In this document: piece by piece, positions 51,854 through 62,104 of the stretch | Position numbering within the stretch: position 1 is the first letter of the stretch | Layout: every line of letters begins with the position of its first letter | DNA from: Acidobacteriaceae bacterium | GTDB taxonomy: Bacteria; Acidobacteriota; Terriglobia; Terriglobales; Acidobacteriaceae | NCBI GenBank assembly: GCA_030041515.1 | Contig: JASHNS010000067.1 | Location: forward strand, 1 to 64,000 | Direction: 5' to 3' | DNA length: 64,000 bases | Program-made: the position numbers and the translations under genes | Notes under the pieces: model-generated | What the model was told of the DNA's origin: nothing | Seen by the model: the letters and a program-made list of their open reading frames with translations, nothing else | The model's database searches: none

Positions 51854-51924
51854 GATTTCTTTTATCCATCTCCGCTGCAACCGGCAGCCTCCGTGCAGCG
51901 TTGTCCGACAGAGGAAGGTGCGCT

Positions 51925-53439
51925 TTGCCTCTGGAATTTGGTCAAGCCGGAGTTTCAACTGTGACTCCGGCGGCTCCTTCGGGCGCGGACAAGACAGCCG
52001 GGACGTTGGCCGACGTTCCATCCGGCGGCTTCCGGCAGTTGCTCATGGGACAGTGGATGGATGCGGATCTGACGTCTGGGACAGGCACGTCCGAAACCAT
52101 GGAGAACCGCTCCGGCACCGGGAGGAGCAGAGCAGGAGCAAAGGACGGCGCGCGGGAGAGTGGTGGAACCGGCGTGCAGGCATCGGCCAATCAGACGGCG
52201 GCTCCGGAAGGCGGGCCGGTATTCGGCGAATGGAGTCTGGTGCGGGAGGCGCAAACAATGACGCAGGGGAGCCCTCGCACAACGGACACGGTTGTTGCGA
52301 AGAGTATTTCTCCGCAGCCGGATGGCTCGGTAGTCATGAACAGGGATGCGGGATCGCAGGCTCTGGAAACGCGGGCTGCGGCGCTTCCAGGGCCTGCTCC
52401 CTCGGTGGGTTCCGGAAACCTCGCTGGCGCTCGTGAAGGTTCCCTGCCACCCCCGAGGCCGGCATCTGCCCCCGACACTTCTGCGGAACAGCCGCAGGTT
52501 CATGGGCGAGGAGCATCAGAACAGAGGGTTGGGCGCGCGCCGACGAAGGCCAGGGGAGTGGCAAAGGCGCAAGATGGTCGAACGGGCCCGCGAGACGGAG
52601 AAACAATCCAGTCGCAGCCGGCAGCCGGCATGGCGCAGTTGCCGTCCGCTCCGAATGCGGCGAACCTGGCCAGCAGGGCCGCGCCGGATCTCCGCGCGAC
52701 GGAGCAGGCAGCGGCCGGTTCATCGCCCGCGGCACCAGCACAGGGGACTCGACTTGCGCCGCCGAGTCGGGCTGATATTCTTCCGGCCGCGACGCAGGAC
52801 GGGGGCGCCGAGCGCACAAGCTCGCGGGGGGGGCAGGATCGGACACCAGCGCCGGCTGTGCACAGTGAAGCTGTGGGGGCTGCGATTGGGCCGGCGCCTG
52901 CGGCGCCTTCGGATCCCAGTGCACCCAGTTCTTTGAGTGTTGCGCCGCCCCATGCCGCGGCATCGCCGAATGTATTGACAGCGGCGGCCACGATGGCCGG
53001 GGCCACACCTCATGCCAGTCCCACCTTGCCGGGCGCGGCTTTTAACCGGCTCGATTCCGGATCGCCGCCACAGGTGTTGAGCCATACGCCGCAGAAGCTG
53101 GACGTAGGCGTGCAGGATGCGAGGCTGGGCTGGGTGGAGATACGGGCCCACGCTGCGGAAGGACAGATTCGCGCTCTGGTGAGCACACCGGCGGCATCGC
53201 ATCCCGCTCTGGCAGCGCAGTTGCCGGCCCTGCGCGATTATCTGGCGAGTCACCAGGTGCGCGTGCACACACTGAACGCAGAGCCGCACGGCGGCTCCGC
53301 GGGAGGCAGGCGCAACTCATCGGGCCAGCAGAAGTCAAACGGCGGCGGATCCGGCACCTCAGGTGAAAGGGAACCGTTGCGAAGCGGCCCGGCCGAATCT
53401 GAACCGGAGAGCCTGTCGTGGGTTGATGTCCGAGTTTAA
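51925..53439 (+). CDS. fliK: Flagellar hook-length control protein FliK
   Basis: A TTG start has AGGAAGG (51912-51918) just upstream. The 504-residue protein is mostly low-complexity Ala/Ser/Pro/Gly-rich sequence, as expected for the ruler domain. It ends in a Flg_hook-like C-terminal domain ([12 protein letters not shown], then I-R-A-L-V-S-T and L-P-A-L-R-D-Y-L). Position before flgD supports the call. Frames on the other strand are also open here because of the base composition. Confidence 0.75.
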   Translation: MPLEFGQAGVSTVTPAAPSGADKTAGTLADVPSGGFRQLLMGQWMDADLTSGTGTSETMENRSGTGRSRAGAKDGARESGGTGVQASANQTAAPEGGPVFGEWSLVREAQTMTQGSPRTTDTVVAKSISPQPDGSVVMNRDAGSQALETRAAALPGPAPSVGSGNLAGAREGSLPPPRPASAPDTSAEQPQVHGRGASEQRVGRAPTKARGVAKAQDGRTGPRDGETIQSQPAAGMAQLPSAPNAANLASRAAPDLRATEQAAAGSSPAAPAQGTRLAPPSRADILPAATQDGGAERTSSRGGQDRTPAPAVHSEAVGAAIGPAPAAPSDPSAPSSLSVAPPHAAASPNVLTAAATMAGATPHASPTLPGAAFNRLDSGSPPQVLSHTPQKLDVGVQDARLGWVEIRAHAAEGQIRALVSTPAASHPALAAQLPALRDYLASHQVRVHTLNAEPHGGSAGGRRNSSGQQKSNGGGSGTSGEREPLRSGPAESEPESLSWVDVRV

Positions 53440-53458
53440 CTCGGGGAAAGGAACGCCA

Positions 53459-54016
53459 ATGCAGCTTTTCACCAATCCTCTGGCAGCCATCAACGCCGAG
53501 CATCCCGTCCAGGCGGCGGATACGAGCGGCGGTTCCGGGGCGTCGGGGTCGTCGTCGAGCACGAGTGCGGCGACGATTACGGCCAACGATTTCCTGCAGC
53601 TGTTAGTGACGGAGCTGCAGAATCAGGATCCGACCGCGAATACCGATCCTAACGAGTACATCAACCAGCTGGTGCAGGTGAACAGTCTTGAGCAACTGAT
53701 CTCGATCAACCAGAACACGACGCCGAGCTCGACGACCACGGCAACGGGAGGGATGGCGGGGACTCCGGCGACGGCCGGGAGTTCTTCCGGCAGCCCGGTC
53801 ACCGGTTCGGCGGAGACGAACAGTGCAGCTGTGGCGCCGGGCAATCTGAGCGTTCCGGCAAACAGCGGCGCCTCGTCGCGGATCGCCGAGGCTCTGGGCG
53901 CGGCGTCGCAGACGCTGGCGCCCGGAGCCGAATCCAGTCCGTATAACTCGCTGCTGAGTTCGCTGAAAGCTCGCGCGCAGCAGGCGCACACCACGGCTTC
54001 TAACCCGGCGCGGTGA
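53459..54016 (+). CDS. flgD: Flagellar hook-capping protein FlgD (short form)
   Basis: The 185-residue protein has the FlgD N-terminal signature ([16 protein letters not shown], residues ~43-58, and [11 protein letters not shown]). After this conserved part the rest is low-complexity Ser/Thr/Ala sequence and lacks the tudor and Ig-like domains of enteric FlgD. It should cap the growing hook. Confidence 0.85.
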   Translation: MQLFTNPLAAINAEHPVQAADTSGGSGASGSSSSTSAATITANDFLQLLVTELQNQDPTANTDPNEYINQLVQVNSLEQLISINQNTTPSSTTTATGGMAGTPATAGSSSGSPVTGSAETNSAAVAPGNLSVPANSGASSRIAEALGAASQTLAPGAESSPYNSLLSSLKARAQQAHTTASNPAR

Positions 54017-54043
54017 TCAGCCCGGCTATTTCACGGAGGAACC

Positions 54044-55270
54044 ATGTCATCCTTTTCGATACCGTTGACCGGGCTGGAAGCTTCATCGACGGCCCTGAAT
54101 ACCATTGCCAACAACCTTGCCAACATGAACACCACGGCGTTCAAGAGCCAGGACGTGACTTTCAGCGATTTGTTTTACCAGCAGATCGGCGACACCGGCG
54201 CCGGCGATCCGTTGCAGGTAGGGGCGGGGACGCAGGTTGCCTCGACGGAGACCAGCTTCACGCAGGGCAGCATCGATGAAACCGGCAATGCGACGGACGT
54301 GGCGCTGAACGGGCAGGGCTTTTTCGTCGTGGAGAACGGAGGCGCAGCCGAATACACGCGCGACGGAAACTTTACGCTGAGCGCCGATGGCTCGCTGACC
54401 ACGCAGGACGGGCAGAATGTTATGGGCTACCCGGTGGTGAACGGCGCGGTAGATACCAATGCGCCATTGACGGCGATTCAGATCCCGGTGGGGCAGGTGG
54501 AGCAGCCAGCAGCAACCAGCACGATGTCGCTGACAGCGAATCTTGATGCGAGCTCGGCGGCGGGGACTGAAGTGCCGGCGCAGATTACCATTTATGACTC
54601 GCTGGGCGTGGCCCACGTGGCGACGATCAACTTCACCAGCCAGGGCAATGGCGCCTGGAACTACGCGATCTCGCTGCCGGCGGGCGACGCGACCGGAGGC
54701 ACGAATCTGACGGGGACGCTGCAGTTCGACGCGAATGGGAATTTGACGTCGCCCGCTCAGAATGTTCCGGGGATCAGCTTCACCGGATTGAGCGACGGGG
54801 CCAACGATTTGACGATCAACTGGAATCTGTACGGTGCCAACAACACGCCGACGATCACTCAGGTCGCCTCCGCTTCGGCGGTTTCGGCTACCAATCAGAA
54901 CGGCTATGCGAGCGGCGAATACAGCGGATTCACGATCGATTCGAGCGGGGTAGTGTCGGCTGAGTTCAGCAACGGCCAAACGACGGCTGTCGGGCAGCTG
55001 GCGCTCGCCAGCATTACCAACCAGCAGGGGCTGACGATCACGGCGGGGAACAACTATCAGACGACGCTGGCCTCGGGAGCGGCGAGCGTGGGGGTGGCCG
55101 GTGCGGCGGGACTGGGCACGATTCAGGATGAGGCGCTGGAGGAATCAAACGTCGACATCTCAACGCAGTTCTCAAATCTGATCGTGCAGCAGCAGGCGTT
55201 CGATGCGAGTTCCAAGGCGATCACCACCTTCGACACCATCTCGCAGGACACACTGAATATGATTCACTGA
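54044..55270 (+). CDS. flgE: Flagellar hook protein FlgE
   Basis: FlgE (408 residues) forms the hook. The N-terminal L-N-T-I-A-N-N-L-A-N-M-N-T-T-A-F-K and the C-terminal E-E-S-N-V-D-I-S-T-Q-F helix are conserved, with the variable middle domain between. CGGAGGAA precedes the ATG. Its last seven bases overlap the 3' end of bshA on the other strand, so transcripts from the two genes must converge. Confidence 0.93.
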   Translation: MSSFSIPLTGLEASSTALNTIANNLANMNTTAFKSQDVTFSDLFYQQIGDTGAGDPLQVGAGTQVASTETSFTQGSIDETGNATDVALNGQGFFVVENGGAAEYTRDGNFTLSADGSLTTQDGQNVMGYPVVNGAVDTNAPLTAIQIPVGQVEQPAATSTMSLTANLDASSAAGTEVPAQITIYDSLGVAHVATINFTSQGNGAWNYAISLPAGDATGGTNLTGTLQFDANGNLTSPAQNVPGISFTGLSDGANDLTINWNLYGANNTPTITQVASASAVSATNQNGYASGEYSGFTIDSSGVVSAEFSNGQTTAVGQLALASITNQQGLTITAGNNYQTTLASGAASVGVAGAAGLGTIQDEALEESNVDISTQFSNLIVQQQAFDASSKAITTFDTISQDTLNMIH

Positions 55271-56421
55271 GGCGCCGACGCCGCCGGCCCGCTGAGCACG
55301 TGCTCGTAGAACCGCTCGTAGAGGGGCAGGATCTTCGAGGCGCAGTAGCGGGCCTGGGCGGTTTTGCGGGCGGCGTCGGCCATGGCGCGGTAGCGGTCCG
55401 GGTCTTGCAGCAACTGGACCGCGGCGTCGGCCATGGCGTCCACATCGCCGACAGGGAAGAGGCAGCCGGTGACTCCGTCCTCAATGACTTCGGGGATGCC
55501 GCCGACGCGCGTGGCAATGGTGGGCACGCGGCAGGCCATGGCTTCGAGGGCGACGAGACCGAAGGACTCGAGTTCGCTGGGAAGCAAAAGGAGATCGGCG
55601 AGGGGGAGGATCTCCGATACGTTGTCCTGCTTGCCGAGGAAGTGGACGCGGTCCTGAATGCCGGTGCGGTGGGCGATCCACTCGGCGGCGGAGCGTTCGG
55701 GGCCGTCGCCAATCATGAGCAGGCGCGCGGGCAGCTCACGGGCGACGTGGGAGAAGATGCGGACCACGTCGGTAGTGCGCTTGACGGGGCGGAAATTCGA
55801 TAAGTGGACGAGGACCTTCTCGCCGTCGGCAGCGTAGCGCGCGCGGCCCTGTGCGCGCTGTTCGTCGCTCAACGGCATGTAGACATCGCAATTGACGAAA
55901 TTAGGGATGACTTCGATGGGGCGCTCGGGGTGGAACTCCTGGATGGTTCGCTCGCGCAGGTAATTTGAGATTGCGGTGACGCCGTCGCTCTGGTCGATGC
56001 CAAAGCGGGTGGTGGGCAGGTAGGAGTGGTCAAGGCCGACGAGGGTGATGTCCGTGCCGTGCAGGGTGGTGATGAAAGGCAGGCGTCGGCCGTCGCGGGC
56101 GAGCATCTCACGGGCAAGGAACGCCGAGATCGAATGAGGGATGGCGTAGTGGACGTGGAGGAGGTCGAGCTGGTAGTAGGCGGCGACCTCGGCCATGCGC
56201 GTGGCGAGGGCGAGATCGTAGGGCGGAAACTCGAAGAGCGGGTAATTGGAGACGGAGACTTCGTGGAAGGCGATGTCCTGCTCTCGTCCGCGGAGACGGA
56301 AGGGGGGCGAATAAGCGATGAAGTGGACCTGATGGCCGGCGGCGGCCAGCTCGATGCCGAGCTCGGTGGCGACGACGCCGCTGCCGCCATAGGTGGGATA
56401 GCAGGTGATACCGATCTTCAT
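55264..56421 (-). CDS. bshA: N-acetyl-alpha-D-glucosaminyl L-malate synthase
   Basis: BshA (385 residues) is a GT4-family glycosyltransferase that makes the first intermediate of bacillithiol. The N-terminal [19 protein letters not shown] and the donor-site [12 protein letters not shown] are typical. Its presence suggests that bacillithiol is a low-molecular-weight thiol of the cell. bshB and bshC are not in this window. Confidence 0.9.
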   Translation of the reverse strand: MKIGITCYPTYGGSGVVATELGIELAAAGHQVHFIAYSPPFRLRGREQDIAFHEVSVSNYPLFEFPPYDLALATRMAEVAAYYQLDLLHVHYAIPHSISAFLAREMLARDGRRLPFITTLHGTDITLVGLDHSYLPTTRFGIDQSDGVTAISNYLRERTIQEFHPERPIEVIPNFVNCDVYMPLSDEQRAQGRARYAADGEKVLVHLSNFRPVKRTTDVVRIFSHVARELPARLLMIGDGPERSAAEWIAHRTGIQDRVHFLGKQDNVSEILPLADLLLLPSELESFGLVALEAMACRVPTIATRVGGIPEVIEDGVTGCLFPVGDVDAMADAAVQLLQDPDRYRAMADAARKTAQARYCASKILPLYERFYEHVLSGPAASAPQ

Positions 56422-56532
56422 AAAGAGCCAGGGTACAGGGTACAGGAGCGAGTTACGGGCTATGGGATAGGGATGCGGCGCGGGGAAGAAGGATTCGGGG
56501 AAGCGGAATCTCGCCGGCGATTCGGGAGTGGC

Positions 56533-57090
56533 TCACTTTGAATTTGAGAGCCGCGATTCAGCCGGAACGTACGTCAGCCGAATCAGGTCATCCGCGATTA
56601 AATCGCTGGCGACCAGATGGAGCGGGGGGCGGGGGCCGAGGAAGAATGGCTGGCCGCCACCAAGCACGACGGGGCGGAAATAGAGTTGATACTCATCGAT
56701 CAGGCCGGCCTCGGTGAGGCCTTGCGCCAGCACCGGTCCGCCAACCTGAATCTCGCCGGCCAGGTCGGCCTTTAGCTTGCGGATCGCTTTCTCGAATTCA
56801 CCCGCGATCAAAGTGGCGTTGGGGCCGGCTGACTTGAGCGAACGCGACACGACCCATTTCGGCTGTTTCCGCCACGCCGCCGCGAACTCGCGATCCTCCG
56901 CGTCCCAATCAGGAAGATCTTCGTCCCAGTAACGCATGATCTCGTACATGCGGCGACCGTAGATGACGCCCGTCAGGCCACGCACCAGCTCGATGAAGTG
57001 ACGGAAACCCGCAGGTGCAGGCGGCCCCAGCTTCATGTGGTCGACGTAGCCATCGAGGGACTGGTTCAATGCATAGACAAGTTTCGCCAT
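56533..57090 (-). CDS. RibD C-terminal / dihydrofolate-reductase-family protein
   Basis: The 185-residue protein matches the small family related to the RibD reductase domain: V-Y-A-L-N-Q-S-L-D-G-Y near the N-terminus, V-I-Y-G-R-R-M-Y-E, and G-G-P-V-L-A-Q-G-L near residue 128. Such proteins bind NADPH, but their substrates are mostly unknown. It is not a housekeeping FolA. It stands alone between bshA and the MFS gene. Confidence 0.82.
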   Translation of the reverse strand: MAKLVYALNQSLDGYVDHMKLGPPAPAGFRHFIELVRGLTGVIYGRRMYEIMRYWDEDLPDWDAEDREFAAAWRKQPKWVVSRSLKSAGPNATLIAGEFEKAIRKLKADLAGEIQVGGPVLAQGLTEAGLIDEYQLYFRPVVLGGGQPFFLGPRPPLHLVASDLIADDLIRLTYVPAESRLSNSK

Positions 57091-57135
57091 GCTGCGAATC
57101 TATCAAACTGAGACACCACCTCGGATGAGCGGGGC

Positions 57136-58362
57136 TCAATCGGCGATGGCGGCTTCGCTGGTAGCGGGACGGAGGCCGGTGGCGATGAGGGCGGCGACGA
57201 GGAAGGCTCCGGAGGTGAGGCAAAGGGCCCATCCCAGGCCGTCGCTTTCTGAGACGGCGCCGATGATCCAGGGAGCGGCGGCACTGAGCATACGGCCGAT
57301 GTTGTAGACGAAGCCCATGGCGGAGCTGCGCAGCGCGGTAGGGAAGAGCTCGCTGGCGATGACGGCGAATCCGCTGAAGTAGCCGGTGCCGAAGAAGCCG
57401 ATGAGAGGGCAGAGGGCAAGCAGCAGGCCGCGCGAGCGCACGAAGGCGAAGGCGGGAACGAGAGCAGCGGCGACGACCAGATAGGCGATGTAGGTGCGTT
57501 TGCGGCTGAAGCGATCGGCGATGTAACCGAAGCTGACGTAGCCGAGGAACGTGCCGATCTGCATGACGATGGTCCACTCGGAGGTGAGGACGACGCCGAG
57601 GCCGCGGCCGCCGCGGGCTGTGGGCATAGAGAGGAAGCGCGGGACCCAGGTGAAGAGTCCCCACCACGCGAAGAGGCTGGCGGCGTTCATGGTGGCGCAG
57701 ATGAGCGTGGCGCGACCGAGCGGGCGGCGGAACAGCGCGGCCATGCGGACGGTTGACGTGCGCTCGCGGCGCCAGGCTTCCGGCTCGGGTACGCCGTGCT
57801 GCACCCACAGAGCGACAAGCGCAGGTGCGATGCCGGCAAAGAAAACGGCATGCCATCCGAAACGCGGCAGGATGAGGGCGACCAGAGCCGCACCGAGCGC
57901 GAAGCCGATGGCCCAGGAGCTTTGCACCAGGGCGAGCGCTTTGCCGCGATGTTGCGCGGGCCAGGTTTCCGCGACCAAAGCCGCGCCGGAAGCCCACTCG
58001 CCGCCCATGCCCAGTCCGAGCAGCGCGCGGAAGAGCATCAACTCCGCGGCGGTGTGCGCGAATCCGCAGAGCGCGGTGCAAACGGAATAGATGAGGACGC
58101 TGAGGGAGAGTGCGCGGACGCGGCCGGCGCGATCGGCGAACCAGCCGAAGGCGATGCCGCCCACAGCGGCGCTGACCAGCGTGGCCGACATCATGGCGCC
58201 GCTAACGGCGGCGGAGAGGTGCATCGTCCGCTGCACAGGTCCCAGCAGGAGGGCATACAGCATGACGTCCATACTGTCGAGCATCCAGCCGAGCGAAGCC
58301 GCGAAGAGCGTGCGCTTCTGCTCGCGGGAGGCTTCGCTGAGCCAGGAGAAGATTCCGTTCAC
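57136..58362 (-). CDS. MFS transporter
   Basis: The 408-residue protein has about 12 hydrophobic helices and the MFS loop motif G-W-F-A-D-R-A-G-R-V-R between helices 2 and 3, repeated in weaker form as G-Y-I-A-D-R-F-S-R-K-R. It resembles the aromatic-acid/sialate-type sugar-acid transporters. A GTG start with CGAGGC just upstream was chosen. It is divergent from hyuA with 72 bases between, so it may import a hydantoin-like or pyroglutamate-like substrate. Confidence 0.85.
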   Translation of the reverse strand: MNGIFSWLSEASREQKRTLFAASLGWMLDSMDVMLYALLLGPVQRTMHLSAAVSGAMMSATLVSAAVGGIAFGWFADRAGRVRALSLSVLIYSVCTALCGFAHTAAELMLFRALLGLGMGGEWASGAALVAETWPAQHRGKALALVQSSWAIGFALGAALVALILPRFGWHAVFFAGIAPALVALWVQHGVPEPEAWRRERTSTVRMAALFRRPLGRATLICATMNAASLFAWWGLFTWVPRFLSMPTARGGRGLGVVLTSEWTIVMQIGTFLGYVSFGYIADRFSRKRTYIAYLVVAAALVPAFAFVRSRGLLLALCPLIGFFGTGYFSGFAVIASELFPTALRSSAMGFVYNIGRMLSAAAPWIIGAVSESDGLGWALCLTSGAFLVAALIATGLRPATSEAAIAD

Positions 58363-58434
58363 GGTTTGCCTCGGGCGCCTTCCGGGAATCCTGTAGAGTT
58401 CCTGAGTAGATACCACGATACGTGAGGAAGCTTT

Positions 58435-60426
58435 TTGCGCGCAGCCATCGATACCGGAGGGACGTTCACGGACTGCGTCTTTCTGCGCGAGGGCGAGCTG
58501 TGGGTTGTGAAGGTGTTCTCCACGCCGGGAGATCCAGCGCAGGCGGTGCTGGGCGCGGTGGCGAAGACCGGAGCGCCGGGCAAAGTGGACGTGCGCCACG
58601 GGACGACACTGGGAACGAATGCCATGCTGGAGCGGCGCGGCGCGCTTGTGGCGTTTGTGACGACGGCGGGGTTTGAGGACACCATCGCGATTGGGCGGCA
58701 GGCGCGGGCAGCGCTGTACGACTGGTTTGCACCTGCGCCGGTGTGCCTGGCCCCGCGCGAACTGCGCTTTGGTGTACCGGAACGGGTGAGCGCGGAGGGT
58801 GAGATTCTGCGCGCGCCCACGGATGCGGAGCTGGAGGCACTGATTGAAGCGGTGCGGCGCAGTGGTGCCGAGGCGGTCGCGGTCTCGCTGCTGTTTTCGT
58901 TTGCGAATCCGGAAAACGAGGGGCGCGTGGCAGAGGCGCTCAGTCGGCTTGGGTTGCCGGTTTCTGTGTCGCATCGCATTTTGCCGGAGTTTCGCGAATA
59001 CGAGCGGGCGAGCACGACGGTGGTGAACGCGTATCTGGCGCCGCGCATGGAGGGTTACCTGCTGGATCTGGAACGCCGTGTAGCGGCGGAGCATGGCGGC
59101 GGGCGCGTGGAAGTGATGCAGTCGTCGGGAGGCATCGTCTCCGCGCGGCTGGCGGCGCAGGAGCCGGTGCGGACGGTGCTGTCAGGCCCGGCGGGCGGCG
59201 TGATCGGGGCCACCCGAGTGGCGCAGCATGCGGGATTCGAGAGGATCATCGGGCTCGACATGGGCGGAACGTCGACCGATGTGTTTTTGTCGGATGCGGT
59301 GCGGGGCGGAGTGCGGCGCACGCGTGAGGCGGTGGTGGCCGGGGTTCCGGTGGGCGTGCCGATGCTGGAGATTCATACGGCTGGCGCTGGCGGAGGGTCG
59401 ATCGCGCGGTTCGACGCGGGTGGGATGCTGTGCGTGGGGCCGGAGTCGGCGGGAGCCGATCCAGGGCCAATCTGCTTTGGGCGCGGGACGCAGGCGACGG
59501 TAACGGACGCGAATCTAATGCTGGGGCGCCTCGATGCGGAGAGCTTTTTGGGCGGGGCAGTCGCGCTCGATCGCAAGCGCGCGGAAAAAATGCTCGACGA
59601 GCAGAAGGGAGCGTTGACTACGGTGGAGGAGTTTGCCGCGGGCATTGTGCGCGTGGTGGAGACGGAGATGGACAAGGCGATTCGGGTGATCTCTGTGGAG
59701 CAGGGCTACGATCCGCGCGACTTTACCCTGGTGGCGTTTGGCGGCGGAGGGCCATTGCATGCCTGCTCGCTGGCACGCGCGCTGCGTATGCCGACGGTGC
59801 TGGTGCCGGCGATGCCGGGCGCGCTGTCGGCATTGGGGATTCTGCTGGCCGATGTGGTACGCGACCATTCGCGCACGGTGATGCTGAGGGGCGAGGCGGT
59901 TCGCTCGCTGGAGCCGGCGTTTGCCGAGCTGGAGGAGCGGGCGCGCGCTGAGTTTGCCGCGGAGGGGCTGATCGGAACAGCGGAACATTCGCTGGACCTG
60001 CGCTATGCCGGGCAGGGCTACGAGCTGAATGTGCCGTGGACGGTTGCAAATGCGGAAGAAACGCTGACCGTGTTTCATGAGCTGCACCGGCGGCGTTATG
60101 GTTTCAGCGATGTGAAGAAGCCGGTGCAGATTGTGAATCTGCGGCTGCGGATGACAGCGGCGTCAGAGCCTTATGCGCCGGTGCGGCGCGAGACTCGCTC
60201 CGGCGATAGCCGGGATGCGTGCTATGCGGAGCGGCCGATCTGGTTTGGAGGGAATTTCGTGGCTGCGCGGCTTTACCGGCGCGAGCAATTGGTTCCGGGA
60301 GATACGATTTCCGGGCCGGCGATGATCACGGAATATACGTCGGCGACGCTGGTGCCGCCGGGCGCGCGCGCTGTGGTTGATCCTTGGGCGAACCTGGTGA
60401 TTGCGGTTGGGGAGGAACAAGCATGA
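58435..60426 (+). CDS. hyuA: Hydantoinase/oxoprolinase subunit A
   Basis: HyuA (663 residues) is the ATP-binding subunit of N-methylhydantoinase/5-oxoprolinase-type enzymes. The N-terminal D-T-G-G-T-F-T-D and the later G-L-D-M-G-G-T-S-T-D are the two phosphate motifs of the ASKHA fold, and G-G-G-G-P-L-H follows. The start is a TTG just after GAGGAAG. It is coupled to hyuB by an ATGA overlap. Substrate choice between hydantoins, 5-oxoproline and related compounds cannot be made from sequence. Confidence 0.92.
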   Translation: MRAAIDTGGTFTDCVFLREGELWVVKVFSTPGDPAQAVLGAVAKTGAPGKVDVRHGTTLGTNAMLERRGALVAFVTTAGFEDTIAIGRQARAALYDWFAPAPVCLAPRELRFGVPERVSAEGEILRAPTDAELEALIEAVRRSGAEAVAVSLLFSFANPENEGRVAEALSRLGLPVSVSHRILPEFREYERASTTVVNAYLAPRMEGYLLDLERRVAAEHGGGRVEVMQSSGGIVSARLAAQEPVRTVLSGPAGGVIGATRVAQHAGFERIIGLDMGGTSTDVFLSDAVRGGVRRTREAVVAGVPVGVPMLEIHTAGAGGGSIARFDAGGMLCVGPESAGADPGPICFGRGTQATVTDANLMLGRLDAESFLGGAVALDRKRAEKMLDEQKGALTTVEEFAAGIVRVVETEMDKAIRVISVEQGYDPRDFTLVAFGGGGPLHACSLARALRMPTVLVPAMPGALSALGILLADVVRDHSRTVMLRGEAVRSLEPAFAELEERARAEFAAEGLIGTAEHSLDLRYAGQGYELNVPWTVANAEETLTVFHELHRRRYGFSDVKKPVQIVNLRLRMTAASEPYAPVRRETRSGDSRDACYAERPIWFGGNFVAARLYRREQLVPGDTISGPAMITEYTSATLVPPGARAVVDPWANLVIAVGEEQA

Positions 60427-62003
60427 GCGTTGATCCCGTTGAGCTGGCCATCTTTCGCAGCGCGGTGCATTCGATTGCGGAAGAGATGGGGGCGGCGCTG
60501 CGGCGGACGGCGCTTTCGCCGAACATCAAGGAGCGGCGCGATTATTCCTGCGCAGTTTTCGATGCGGAGGCGCGCGTGATCGCGATGGGGGACCACATGC
60601 CGGTGCATCTGGGGTCGATGCCGATGTCGGTGGAAGCGGCGGTGCGGGCGCTCGCGCTTGGCCCGGGCGACGTGGCCGTACTCAATGATCCGTATGCCGG
60701 TGGAACGCACCTGCCGGATATCACGATGGTGGTAGGCGTGTTTGTCCCGGGCGCGGCGCGACCCTCGTTTTACGTGGCTGCGCGGGCGCATCACGCTGAC
60801 GTGGGCGGGGCATTTCCGGGGTCGATGGGGCCGGCGCGGGAAATTTATCAGGAGGGGCTGCGCATTCCACCTGTGAGGATCGTGCGCGGTGGTGTGGTGG
60901 ATCGGGAGGTTCTGGATCTGATCCTGCTGAACGTGCGCACGCCACGGGAGCGTGAGGGCGATTTGCAGGCGCAGATCGGGGCGTGCCGCGTGGGCGAGCA
61001 GCGCATGCTGGACCTGGCGGCGAAATACGGCGAGCTGCGGGTGCGCGAGCTGATTGCGGAACTTCTCGATTATTCGGAGCGGCTGGTGCGCGCGGAGCTG
61101 CGCAAGATGCCCGGGGGCGAGTTTGCCGCGGAGGATTTCCTTGATGACGACGGGATTGAGAGTGGGCCGATCCGGATAGCGGTGCGGCTACAGATCGATC
61201 CTGGGGCCGGCACGATGCGGGCGGATTTTTCCGGCTCGGCGGCGCAGGTGACGGGCAGCGTGAACGCGGTGCGGGCGATCACGCTGTCGGCATGCTTTTA
61301 TATGCTGCGGTGTTTGCTCGCGGCGGATGCTCCGGCGACGGCGGGCATCCTGCGGCCGCTGGAACTCGTAACAGTGCCAGGTACAGTTGTGGACGCGCGG
61401 CCGCCTGCGCCGGTGGCTGCGGGGAACGTGGAGACGTCGCAGAGGATTGTGGACACGCTGATGCGCGCGCTGGCGCGGGCGGTGCCGGAGCGCGTGCCCG
61501 CGGCAAGCGCGGGGACGATGAGCAATCTGACCATTGGCGGTACTGATCCGCGAACCGGGGAGCCGTTTACGTATTACGAGACGGCGGCGGGCGGCATGGG
61601 GGCGCGGCCGGAGCTGGAGGGCATTTCCGGCGTGCACACGCACATGACCAATTCGCTGAATACTCCGGTGGAGGCGCTGGAGTACGCTTACCCGTTCCGG
61701 GTGCGACGGTATCTGTACCGGGAGGGGTCAGGCGGCCATGGCAGATATCGCGGCGGCGACGGGCTGGTGCGAGAGATCGAGCTGCTTGCGCCGGCGCAAG
61801 TGACGCTGCTGGCGGACCGTCGCCGTGACGGCCCGTGGGGATTGGAGGGCGGCGAGAGCGGCGCGCCGGGACGGGCAATGGTCATTAAAGGCGACAGCGG
61901 GACAGGCCGGGAACTCCCCGGCAAGTGCAGCGTGCATCTGGCCGCGGGAGACATACTGCGGCTGGAGACGCCGGGCGGCGGCGGATGGGGCAAAGCAGAT
62001 TGA
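60423..62003 (+). CDS. hyuB: Hydantoinase/oxoprolinase subunit B
   Basis: HyuB (526 residues) completes the two-subunit enzyme. Conserved features include S-P-N-I-K-E-R-R-D-Y-S-C, G-D-H-M-P-V-H-L-G, N-D-P-Y-x-G-G-T-H-L-P-D and E-T-x-x-G-G-M-G. The ATG at 60423 overlaps the hyuA stop. With the divergent MFS gene it may form an uptake-and-hydrolysis unit. Confidence 0.93.
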   Translation: MSVDPVELAIFRSAVHSIAEEMGAALRRTALSPNIKERRDYSCAVFDAEARVIAMGDHMPVHLGSMPMSVEAAVRALALGPGDVAVLNDPYAGGTHLPDITMVVGVFVPGAARPSFYVAARAHHADVGGAFPGSMGPAREIYQEGLRIPPVRIVRGGVVDREVLDLILLNVRTPREREGDLQAQIGACRVGEQRMLDLAAKYGELRVRELIAELLDYSERLVRAELRKMPGGEFAAEDFLDDDGIESGPIRIAVRLQIDPGAGTMRADFSGSAAQVTGSVNAVRAITLSACFYMLRCLLAADAPATAGILRPLELVTVPGTVVDARPPAPVAAGNVETSQRIVDTLMRALARAVPERVPAASAGTMSNLTIGGTDPRTGEPFTYYETAAGGMGARPELEGISGVHTHMTNSLNTPVEALEYAYPFRVRRYLYREGSGGHGRYRGGDGLVREIELLAPAQVTLLADRRRDGPWGLEGGESGAPGRAMVIKGDSGTGRELPGKCSVHLAAGDILRLETPGGGGWGKAD

Positions 62004-62067
62004 CTCCATCACCAGCAGCGCCCTCGTAATGCACACAAAGGACGCGATTTGCACACAAAAATACCCG

Positions 62068-62097
62068 TTGACGCGCGGGCATTCTGTGGCATGATTC
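62068..62097 (+). promoter_or_regulatory. Promoter-like sequence upstream of the hairpin array
   Basis: TTGACG (62068-62073) is followed after 16 or 18 bases by CATGAT or TGATTC (62090-62097). TGGCATG with TTGGCA also resembles a sigma-54 promoter, but its spacing is one base too long. The first reading, a housekeeping promoter, is favoured. Confidence 0.45.
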
Positions 62098-62104
62098 TTG
62101 GCAA

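Noticed and set aside
51415-51924. Upstream extension of fliK to 674 residues
   Set aside because: It overlaps the whole fliJ gene in another frame, while the TTG at 51925 has a good ribosome-binding site.
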